64,000 nucleotides of DNA from Chryseobacterium sp. IHB B 17019 (GTDB lineage Bacteria; Bacteroidota; Bacteroidia; Flavobacteriales; Weeksellaceae): positions 744,001-808,000 of the forward strand of contig NZ_CP013293.1 in the NCBI RefSeq assembly GCF_001456155.1. The letters are read 5' to 3'. Each line of letters opens with the position of its first letter. The first letter of the stretch is position 1. Made by a program: the position numbers and the translations under genes. The notes under the pieces are model-generated. The model was not told the origin of the DNA. It saw nothing but the letters and a program-made list of their open reading frames with translations, and did no database searches. Shown here in pieces: positions 57,808-64,000 of the stretch.

Positions 57808-58248
57808 TTATTTTTTAGCGTTAAGACAGTTTTTTGATATTTTGAGTAATGCTGAATTCATTATTTCCAGCTCTTCTTTTGTAACATCTTTCAATGCAGT
57901 TTTTCTATTGTTTTCAATGAGTTCCTGCACTTTTTTGATGATTTCCTTTCCGGATTCCGTGACATCCAGATTGGTTTTTCTGCGGTCATCCGAATTAATA
58001 TTTCTAATGATATATTCGGATTTCACGAGTAGTTCAATAATTCTCGTTACGGAAGCATTATCCTTAAAAGCAAGATCCCCGATTTCGTTTTGTGTAATTC
58101 CGGGATTTTCCAGAATTGCTTTAATAATCAGCCATTGATCAATTGTAATATTAAAACCATTCGCTTTTAATTGTCGTTGGGCGTAATTTCTATAAGTCCT
58201 GATGGCTTTGTCTATATTGTAAAATATTATTGAATCCAGTTTTTCCAT
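57808..58248 (-). CDS. MarR-family transcriptional regulator
   Basis: 146 residues. Winged helix of MarR: ITIDQWLIIKAILENPGITQNEIGDLAFKDNASVTRIIELLVKSEYI with wing DDRRKTNLDVTESGKEI. It is a dimer, and ligand binding normally releases DNA. It lies directly upstream of the TonB-type receptor, and a palindrome TTGATATATCAA sits 41 bases before its own start, so it is probably autoregulated. Confidence 0.93.
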   Translation of the reverse strand: MEKLDSIIFYNIDKAIRTYRNYAQRQLKANGFNITIDQWLIIKAILENPGITQNEIGDLAFKDNASVTRIIELLVKSEYIIRNINSDDRRKTNLDVTESGKEIIKKVQELIENNRKTALKDVTKEELEIMNSALLKISKNCLNAKK

Positions 58249-58284
58249 GGTAAAATTTTTAGTGTTGTAAAAAATGTTTTATCA

Positions 58285-58310
58285 ATTATTGATATATCAA
58301 TTAAATAATT
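58285..58310. promoter_or_regulatory. Probable MarR operator
   Basis: The perfect palindrome TTGATATATCAA (58289-58300) is flanked by near-symmetric AATTA and TTAAATAATT. It lies in the promoter region of the MarR/receptor operon, where a MarR dimer would bind. Confidence 0.6.
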
Positions 58311-58367
58311 GGTAGAGCCTGAAATAATATTGTTACAGAAAAGTGGAAATATTTTTTAGAAAAATAG

Positions 58368-58392
58368 AAAACCACCGTGTGGACGATGGTTT
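58368..58392 (-). terminator. Terminator of the nucleotidyltransferase operon
   Basis: AAACCATCG and CGGTGGTTT (with one mismatch) pair around TCCACA. It lies 30 bases after the last operon gene on the minus strand. Confidence 0.7.
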
Positions 58393-58421
58393 AAAGCATT
58401 AATTATTAAAAGTAAATTATC

Positions 58422-59513
58422 TTATGAATACAGGTTTTCTCTGATTTCAATTAAAATTTTTGTCGTTTTTTCTACATCCGGTTCGTCGGGTAGTGCTGAA
58501 ACAGAATGATAATATTCGATGGACTTTATTAAATCTTCCGCCTTTTTCATAACCTGTTCATACGACCAGTTCCCGGCTTTGATATCTAAAAGTTCATCCC
58601 GATTTTCTACCCTGATATTCAGAGAACTTGTTTTAAAAATCTGTTCACAGGACTGCAGCAGACGGATGGTGTGCATCATGTTTTTGCTGTCGTAGTTTTG
58701 TCCGTGGTTCTGATTCACATTGTAGCGGTCTTCATTTCGCTCGGAAACCCACTTCCAGTATTCACGGTAATCTTTGCAGTAAGTGGAGTAGGCATCGAGG
58801 TTACAAAACAGAAAAGCAATAGATTTCTCCTCTTTCGGAACCGACGAAACGGAAACCTGATTTGCTTCTTCATTTTGAATAATCCCTTTATAATTCAGAT
58901 CGCCGGACTGATCGTAGAACAGCGCGAACATCCCTTTTGTATTATCAATATTTACCAACCCGCATTTTTCCTGAACAAGACCACCCCGTCCTTCGGACAC
59001 CCCTCCAGAGGAGGGGAATTCTCGCAGCCATTTTTTCAAAGGAATCGAACCTTGATTTTGCAAAATATAACAGAAATCAAGAATAGATTTTCTTTCTTTG
59101 TCAATTGGGTTCAGGATTTTTTTGTTGAGTCCTTTTGCTTTTTTGATCTGCGAAATTGCATAACCTGCAAACGTATCTTTACACAGTTTGGAAAGGAAAT
59201 CTTCCGGTTTCAGTAAATCCATCAACGGATTTTTATGTTGGATACAGTCTTCCGGGCTTGCCAGAATTTCCAGAATATTCGGATTGTTTTTCTGCAATAA
59301 TTCTACAAATCTCCCGATTTCGTAATAGGTGATGTCGTTGGTTTCATTAGAAATTTGCGGAGTATAATGTAAACCAAAAAACTCTTCTTTCGGTATATAA
59401 TACACTCCCCGAATATCGGTATCCGAGTTTTCCGTGGCGAGCCCGAAAGATCGGCTTCCGGAGATAGATTGGAAGAGAGCGAGGTTTTGGGTTTGTATAT
59501 TTTTAATAGTCAT
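58422..59513 (-). CDS. RlaP/YcgL-type nucleotidyltransferase carrying an in-frame repeat
   Basis: 363 residues. Pol-beta-type nucleotidyltransferase core: SGSRSFGLATENSDTDIRGVY (G-S-R then D-x-D metal ligands). The family (PF10127, RlaP) is predicted to add nucleotides to RNA ends in RNA repair. Around residue 172 the protein contains WLREFPSSGGVSEGRGGLVQE, encoded by a palindromic repeat (58981-59020) found in intergenic DNA elsewhere; the surrounding sequence QGSIPLKKWL and EKCGLVNIDNTKGMF looks like one uninterrupted helix-strand unit. The repeat adds about 15 residues and the frame stays open. Fourth gene of a minus-strand operon. Confidence 0.85.
   Translation of the reverse strand: MTIKNIQTQNLALFQSISGSRSFGLATENSDTDIRGVYYIPKEEFFGLHYTPQISNETNDITYYEIGRFVELLQKNNPNILEILASPEDCIQHKNPLMDLLKPEDFLSKLCKDTFAGYAISQIKKAKGLNKKILNPIDKERKSILDFCYILQNQGSIPLKKWLREFPSSGGVSEGRGGLVQEKCGLVNIDNTKGMFALFYDQSGDLNYKGIIQNEEANQVSVSSVPKEEKSIAFLFCNLDAYSTYCKDYREYWKWVSERNEDRYNVNQNHGQNYDSKNMMHTIRLLQSCEQIFKTSSLNIRVENRDELLDIKAGNWSYEQVMKKAEDLIKSIEYYHSVSALPDEPDVEKTTKILIEIRENLYS
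58981..59020. repeat. Palindromic dispersed repeat inside a coding sequence
   Basis: CCACCCCGTCC, then CTTCGGAC (small GTCC-GGAC hairpin) and CCCCTCCAGAGGAGGGG (perfect 7-base arms around AGA), then AATT. The split copy at 30661-30772 shares CCACCCCGT and CCAGAGGAGGGGAATT. Such CACCCCG...GAGGGG blocks are a dispersed repeat of Chryseobacterium-type genomes as I recall. Confidence 0.75.
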
Positions 59514-59521
59514 TTTTGTAG

Positions 59522-60253
59522 TTAATTTTTAATACAACTTTCTATGATCACCTCCAAAGCTTTCTCTGCATCACAAGCATATAAGCCTGAACACCACGCT
59601 GGATTGGCTTCAATTAATGCCCAGCCTTTCCCTTTGATAATCACAAAGTCCAGGACAACAGCTTTAGGCAGTGTTTCAGCGTATTGTTGAATGAAATTTT
59701 TAAAAAATTCAAACAATTCTTTTTGTTCTGTTATTGAAAGTAGATCTGTGTCTAAAGTACTATTTCTCCAATAGGAAGAATAAGTTTTTATTTCTTTATT
59801 TAAAACAAAACATCTTACTTCAAGCTCCCATTCAACAACTTCTGATGTAAAAACTGAAATATTTAAATCCAAAGAATCAAAGCCTTTGATATTGGTTACT
59901 TTGTCAAAAACTCCGGCTTTAAAACTCTTAAAATCAGAACATTTTAGGAAAATATTTTCTTCATTCACAAAGTCTTTTAATTGTCCGTAAGAAATTTTAC
60001 GTTTTATAAATTCTTCAGAAATTTGTGAAAGCCAATTGTCATCAGGTTTCGTTAATGTCAGATTACACTGTTCAGCTACAATTTCCGCATAAATATCTTC
60101 ACCATATACCGCAATTACAGCTGTCCGAAATTCCTCCGGAACATTCCATTTTGCATTGAAACGGTTTAATTCATAAGGGGAATTTAGGGATGCCTTTTTA
60201 AGATTGTTGCTATCCTCCGTGTACATGGGAGAAAGTGCGACTATATTTTTCAT
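59522..60253 (-). CDS. ATP-grasp domain protein (DUF4343-like)
   Basis: 243 residues. C-terminal ATP-grasp motif AVVLDFVIIKGKGWALIEANPAWCSGLYACDAEKALEVI, with the D and E/N metal ligands, as in DUF4343 proteins. The N-terminal part (SSPYELNRF to WLSQISEEFIKRKISYGQL) is a lid domain. ATP-grasp enzymes ligate a carboxylate to an amine or thiol. Its start overlaps the preceding gene's stop by 4 bases (ATGA), and it ends 8 bases before the nucleotidyltransferase gene, so all four genes of this operon should be made together. Confidence 0.88.
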   Translation of the reverse strand: MKNIVALSPMYTEDSNNLKKASLNSPYELNRFNAKWNVPEEFRTAVIAVYGEDIYAEIVAEQCNLTLTKPDDNWLSQISEEFIKRKISYGQLKDFVNEENIFLKCSDFKSFKAGVFDKVTNIKGFDSLDLNISVFTSEVVEWELEVRCFVLNKEIKTYSSYWRNSTLDTDLLSITEQKELFEFFKNFIQQYAETLPKAVVLDFVIIKGKGWALIEANPAWCSGLYACDAEKALEVIIESCIKN

Positions 60254-60900
60254 GCAATTATATTTTCTTTTTTTAATTTTTCAATTAAGTTATGACGTTC
60301 ATTTTCAGACTGGCCATCAAAAAAGATGATCCACCCTTCCGGATATAGTCTGGCGTGGACAAGATTTAAATTGTTTTTCCACATTCGATGATATTTATCA
60401 GAGCATTCTTTTATAAAATCATAATCTGAAAAATATTTCGAAATCAAGCTTATATCACAAACTACGTCATAACCTAAAAGTGCGGGAATATATTTATAAT
60501 ATTGATGTTCTGCAAAAAAAACCTCTTGCTCTATAAATGTTTCAAAACTTTCATAATAAAAGAAGAAGTCATAAGAATCACATCCGCAGTCTCTAAATGC
60601 GACTTCTCCGTTTTCTGAAATATAAAAGCCATCAGCGATAGAGAATAAAACTTGTCCATTCCAATGATAAGTATTTAAACCCTTATTTTCATTTATTTGC
60701 TTGGGCGTAAAAATATGAAAAACAGTATTTTGTATACTCAGCCCGGAAAATTTTTCTTGAAATCTAAGAATTTCATTTGAATTTTGAAGATGGTAAAAAT
60801 TTAAATGATTTTCTAAAATTTTTAAATCAACTTCATACTCTTTATTTCTTTCTTGTTTTTCTATAAATTTTAAAGCTCTGTCAGAAAGCTGTTTTATCAT
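60250..60900 (-). CDS. Hypothetical protein of the RNA-repair-like operon
   Basis: 216 residues, no signal or membrane segment. Blocks: ILENHLNFYHLQNSNEILRFQEKFSGL, VLFSIADGFYISENGEVAFRDCGCDSYDFFFYYESFETFIEQEVFF, LVHARLYPEGWIIFFDGQSE. The mix of a helix-rich start and a strand plus DxFxxYESFE segment is reminiscent of SMI1/KNR4-SUKH-type immunity folds, but the match is weak and I do not rely on it. Stop and start overlap as ATGA with the ATP-grasp gene. Confidence 0.7.
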   Translation of the reverse strand: MIKQLSDRALKFIEKQERNKEYEVDLKILENHLNFYHLQNSNEILRFQEKFSGLSIQNTVFHIFTPKQINENKGLNTYHWNGQVLFSIADGFYISENGEVAFRDCGCDSYDFFFYYESFETFIEQEVFFAEHQYYKYIPALLGYDVVCDISLISKYFSDYDFIKECSDKYHRMWKNNLNLVHARLYPEGWIIFFDGQSENERHNLIEKLKKENIIA

Positions 60901-60910
60901 ATTTATAATT

Positions 60911-61669
<759 letters not shown>

Positions 61670-61754
61670 TTATGATACAAAATAACAGAGAGTCTGCGCA
61701 ATGTTTATGCGTAGAAAATTTTATTTAAAAAAATTAAAATTTATAGAAATAAAA

Positions 61755-61789
61755 AACTGCCATTCTGAATTATGTTCAAAATGACAGTT
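61755..61789 (-). terminator. Terminator between the 584-residue gene and the operon
   Basis: AACTG and CAGTT plus inner CATT/AATG and TGAA/TTCA pairs form one hairpin, with TTTTTTATTT following on the minus strand. It ends the transcript of the 584-residue gene, so the nucleotidyltransferase operon starts separately. Confidence 0.75.
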
Positions 61790-61802
61790 AAAGAGAATAT
61801 TA

Positions 61803-63557
61803 TTATAATTTAAAAATCTTGGTAAAGCTATCTTTTTCCAAGGTTTCCAAAGAGAAATCAAAGTCTGCCTCTTCTTTTTCTGAAGTGATGGTTGCTCCCA
61901 ATTCTTCTATTAAATGATTGAAAGAAATAACTTCGTACCATTGTTGGTACAGCGCATTTGTCGCCATCATCGAAACTTCGGAATTTCCTGAAACATGCGA
62001 ATGTCCCGCTCCGAAATTCAATAATACAAAACACTGTTTTCCATCTTTTGGCAGTAACATTCCTAAAATCGTTTGCGTCTGAACCGAGTTACACTTAGCT
62101 TCTGCAAAGAGATTGTTCGGATTCATCATATAATCGTAGGAAATATGATCTCCTTTTCCGACAACGATTTTATAGCCGCAGTCGCTGTTTCCGCTGTAAA
62201 CGTTGTTCATCACCAATGTCGGCGCACTCAAACCTTTGTTGGCATAAAGATATTCTACAGCACCGTTTGGCGCAGAGGTCATATCTCCGGAATACATCAA
62301 TTGACCTCCGTTTTGATTATACGCAGAATTCCAGCCTATTTTTCCGGCAATATTTAGTCCTGAAAGATCGAGGTCATACGCTCCCCAGGTATTTTCCCAG
62401 TAAATTCCGACAGCTAGTCTTTCATCATAAAACCTTGTTCCCGTCGGAATATTTCCGACAAACATTTTTTCTGAAGTCGGCAATCCAAATTCTACATTTT
62501 CAGGGAAATACATCTTCTTTCCGGAAAAATTATATTTTGATTTTAAATAATTTAGGATAAAACCATAATTTAATTCATTCACAGAAGTTGCCTTTGCTTT
62601 TTTCGTCCACGATTTACCGTTTCTGATTCTGTAAACAAAAGTATCCTGACCATACATTCTTGAATAACAAGCCGATAAAGCTTTAAACAAAGCAAACGGA
62701 GTGGCATTTTCCAGCCAATGCAAATCGCTGTTTTCCAGCAGAGTATTGGTAGCGTCATTCAATGGGTTTGAAATTAACGGCTGATGATAAGTTTTTGAAA
62801 GCTTTGAAATTTTATTAATCGTTTTTGGCGCTCTGTTTTTATAGGCTAAAAATAACGGCTTGAAACGGTTGAAAATTTCTGCCAGTCTTTCTAATCCAAA
62901 AATTTCAAACAAAAAAGTAGGATCAAATTTGCTTTGCTTAATTTCATTAATTAAATCATCGTTTTTAATTAAAAGCGTTGTTTTTGTAGTTTTATAAATC
63001 ACATAACGGAAAAACTCAACAGGATTGTTAGGAAACACATCATATCGGTCGGCAATTTTTATAACTGCTTCTTTGTTTCGGATATTTTCTTGCCCTGTGA
63101 AGGCATATTTCAGTTCGTCGTGTAAAATAGTAAGCAAATCATCAATTGTTTCTTCTTTTAAAGCAATTCCGGATTTCAAAAGAGAAAGGCATTTTTCCTG
63201 CATTTCTTCTTTTGTATACGCTTTAATTACTTTAAAATTCAACTTCAGATTGGGTACATTTACTATTTCATTCGGAATATAAATTTCATTCTGAAAGTTA
63301 CTCCCATACGTAGAAATATAATGGTTGATCTGCTCAATCAACAAATCAATTCTTGAGCTTTCTTTGACTTTTTGCCACGATTTATGAAAGGTTTTATTCA
63401 AGTCATTTCCATTAAGCTTTTCTTTGGCATAATAGGAAATAATTTCTTTTTTTGCCCACATTGCCTGAGGCTCAATGATAAAGCCGTTATCAGAAATAAA
63501 TGCTTTCGCATCAGATTTTTGGGCTAAAACAGCGTTGAATAATTTTAATGTTTTCAT
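61803..63557 (-). CDS. 584-residue uncharacterised protein, TerD-like C-terminal half possible
   Basis: No signal peptide or membrane helix. Residues 1-280 are helical with many Lys and Leu (LFEIFGLERLAEIFNRFKPLF), perhaps repeats. Residues about 385-540 look like a TerD/MXAN_6230-type beta domain: GAYDLDLSGLNIAGKIGWNSA, LMYSGDMTSAPNGAVEY (compare vDLDLS and hSGDmT in those families) and LNFGAGHSHVSGNSE near the end. This is a hypothesis from motif likeness. The gene is the nearest to the aberrant tRNA and its repeat array, all on the minus strand, with 250 bases between tRNA and ATG. Confidence 0.6.
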   Translation of the reverse strand: MKTLKLFNAVLAQKSDAKAFISDNGFIIEPQAMWAKKEIISYYAKEKLNGNDLNKTFHKSWQKVKESSRIDLLIEQINHYISTYGSNFQNEIYIPNEIVNVPNLKLNFKVIKAYTKEEMQEKCLSLLKSGIALKEETIDDLLTILHDELKYAFTGQENIRNKEAVIKIADRYDVFPNNPVEFFRYVIYKTTKTTLLIKNDDLINEIKQSKFDPTFLFEIFGLERLAEIFNRFKPLFLAYKNRAPKTINKISKLSKTYHQPLISNPLNDATNTLLENSDLHWLENATPFALFKALSACYSRMYGQDTFVYRIRNGKSWTKKAKATSVNELNYGFILNYLKSKYNFSGKKMYFPENVEFGLPTSEKMFVGNIPTGTRFYDERLAVGIYWENTWGAYDLDLSGLNIAGKIGWNSAYNQNGGQLMYSGDMTSAPNGAVEYLYANKGLSAPTLVMNNVYSGNSDCGYKIVVGKGDHISYDYMMNPNNLFAEAKCNSVQTQTILGMLLPKDGKQCFVLLNFGAGHSHVSGNSEVSMMATNALYQQWYEVISFNHLIEELGATITSEKEEADFDFSLETLEKDSFTKIFKL

Positions 63558-63610
63558 TGTTTTTAATTTAAAAAAATAAGTGAGGAGTAGTTTTCTTTAA
63601 AGTGAATGTT

Positions 63611-63654
63611 ATAGGAACTCCTTTTACCTATAGTTTTACAAAAAGGCGGGGAGT
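63611..63654 (-). repeat. Array repeat R1
   Basis: On the minus strand ACTCCCCGCC, TTTTTG..., GGTAAAAGGAGTTCCTAT. ACTCC and GGAGT form a clean hairpin stem with an AT loop. Confidence 0.8.
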
Positions 63655-63666
63655 ATTTTTCCAATT

Positions 63667-63711
63667 ATAGGAACTCCCTTTGCCTTAGAATTTCTTAAAA
63701 AGGCGGAAAGT
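63667..63711 (-). repeat. Array repeat R2
   Basis: Minus strand ACTTTCCGCC, TTTTTAAGAAATTCTAA, GGCAAAGGGAGTTCCTAT. Outer ACT/AGT and inner GCC/GGC pair. 13 bases from R1. Confidence 0.8.
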
Positions 63712-63726
63712 AAATGTGGGAAATCA

Positions 63727-63752
63727 ATAGGAACTTTCTTTGCCTTAATTTT
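63727..63752 (-). repeat. Array repeat R3 (half copy)
   Basis: Minus strand TTAAGGCAAAGAAAGTTCCTAT only; the ACTTTCCGCC half is missing. 15 bases from R2, so unit spacing is about 56-60 bases across R1-R3. Confidence 0.7.
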
Positions 63753-63806
63753 TTTTGAACTAATGAAAATAATTAATCGTTAAATACAAACATTTTCATT
63801 ATTTTG

Positions 63807-63906
63807 AGGAGCAGGCAGGACTCGAACCTGCGACACACATACTCAAGGAACTTTTTTTGCCAATAGCGGAAAGTGGTTGTTGCTCTACCATCTGAGCTAC
63901 TGCTCC
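63807..63906 (-). tRNA. Aberrant tRNA with 44-nt anticodon arm, no clear anticodon
   Basis: On the minus strand: acceptor GGAGCAG/CTGCTCC (7 pairs), D arm GCTC-AGATGGTA-GAGC, T arm GCAGG-TTCGAGT-CCTGC, variable loop GTGTC. All canonical arms are intact and conserved bases are present. Between base 26 and the variable loop there are 44 bases instead of 17. The arm starts ACAACC and ends TATGT (only ACA/TGT pairs well) and contains ACTTTCCGCTATTGGCAAAA and AAAGTTCCTTGAG, which is a copy (R4) of the repeats at 63611-63752. No ordinary 7-base anticodon loop or anticodon can be read. CCA is not encoded. It may be a decoy, a spliced precursor or a repair substrate; it is too short for a group I intron. 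Confidence 0.85.
63845..63874 (-). repeat. Array repeat R4, inside the tRNA anticodon arm
   Basis: Minus strand ACTTTCCGC, TATT, GGCAAAAAAAGTTCCTT. ACTTT and AAAGT form a stem. Compared with R2 the AT loop is shortened from about 17 to 4 bases. Confidence 0.85.
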
Positions 63907-63924
63907 TGCCTTTATTAAAAAGTT

Positions 63925-63965
63925 TTCATAAAACCTTACAGGTTTTTACGCCTATAAGGCCGGTT
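63925..63965. terminator. Hairpins upstream of the aberrant tRNA
   Basis: AAAACCTTACAGGTTTT (7-base arms) and GCCTATAAGGC hairpins in series. They may end an upstream transcript or flank the tRNA promoter. Similar AACCTTATAGGTT palindromes are common in flavobacterial genomes. Confidence 0.6.
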
Positions 63966-64000
63966 ATTAGTTTTGTAATTAAGCTTTTCTAAACTTTTTC

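Larger units (their letters stand above)
63558..63806 (-). other. Repeat-bearing leader of the 584-residue gene
   Basis: Between the aberrant tRNA and the 584-residue gene. It contains two full and one half copy of the 45-base repeat (described separately) and no open frame. If the tRNA and gene are co-transcribed, these copies are in the leader RNA. Confidence 0.65.

Noticed and set aside
63611..63752. Possible CRISPR-like array
   Set aside because: Only two full and one half unit. The variable part is the AT loop inside each unit, the intervening segments are only 12-15 bases, no cas genes are present, and the unit also occurs inside a tRNA. Spacing and content do not fit CRISPR.
63807..63906. 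Group I intron in the tRNA
   Set aside because: An insertion of about 27 bases is far too short for a group I intron core, and no P3-P7 elements can be seen.

Overview
The window looks like a chromosomal segment of a low-GC flavobacterium of the Chryseobacterium type (Bacteroidota). This rests on the gene families present: RHS proteins beginning with a DUF6443-like region, a type IX secretion sorting domain, carboxypeptidase-like/outer membrane beta-barrel receptors, MgtE, Dps, rpsO and pnp. It also rests on Bacteroidota promoters of the TTTG-N19-TAnnTTTG form, seen perfectly upstream of rpsO. I found no rRNA, no CRISPR array and no intact insertion sequence.

Layout. 1-3.8 kb: the 5' part of a class I terpene synthase cut by the window edge, decayed DNA, a lipoprotein with a cysteine/glycine-rich bacteriocin-like tail next to a small membrane protein, and an unknown membrane protein. 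3.8-6.3 kb: three tandem secreted phage-collar-like genes, two of them broken; a fourth remnant lies at 43.1 kb. 7.1-19.7 kb: a five-gene cluster (type IX-sorted protein, two large paralogous YD/RHS-type proteins, an RHS toxin and its candidate immunity gene). 20.0-22.4 kb: two orphan RHS-toxin cassettes with candidate immunity genes, separated by GC-rich hairpins. 22.4-26.2 kb: a graveyard of phage-like genes (methyltransferase, thymidylate synthase, terminase-like) and an interrupted TIR gene, ending in a truncated quinone oxidoreductase. 26.4-32.2 kb: small enzymes, a hybrid histidine kinase, a LytTR regulator and Dps. 32.2-45.2 kb: an accessory region with an aspartyl protease, an HxlR-controlled oxidoreductase, a broken Ski2-like helicase, an SDR/AraC pair, DinB, two serine hydrolases, an AAA ATPase and a truncated large serine recombinase that runs into tRNA-Leu(CAA). 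45.3-58.3 kb: ordinary core genes including a metallo-hydrolase, free-Met-sulfoxide reductase, mgtE, rpsO, pnp, a cold-shock-domain protein and a MarR/TonB-receptor pair. 58.4-64.0 kb: a minus-strand cluster of two RlaP/YcgL-type nucleotidyltransferases, an ATP-grasp protein, a hypothetical protein and a 584-residue protein with a possible TerD-like C-terminal half. It is headed by an aberrant tRNA.

The most unusual feature is at the right edge. A tRNA with normal acceptor, D and T arms has a 44-nt anticodon arm instead of 17 nt. The extra sequence matches a repeat that occurs 2.5 more times between the tRNA and the 584-residue gene. Because nucleotidyltransferases of the RlaP type are predicted RNA-repair enzymes, the tRNA, the repeats and the genes may form one RNA-damage or RNA-repair system. 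That link is inference. A second unusual feature is a palindromic dispersed repeat inserted in frame in one of these nucleotidyltransferase genes.
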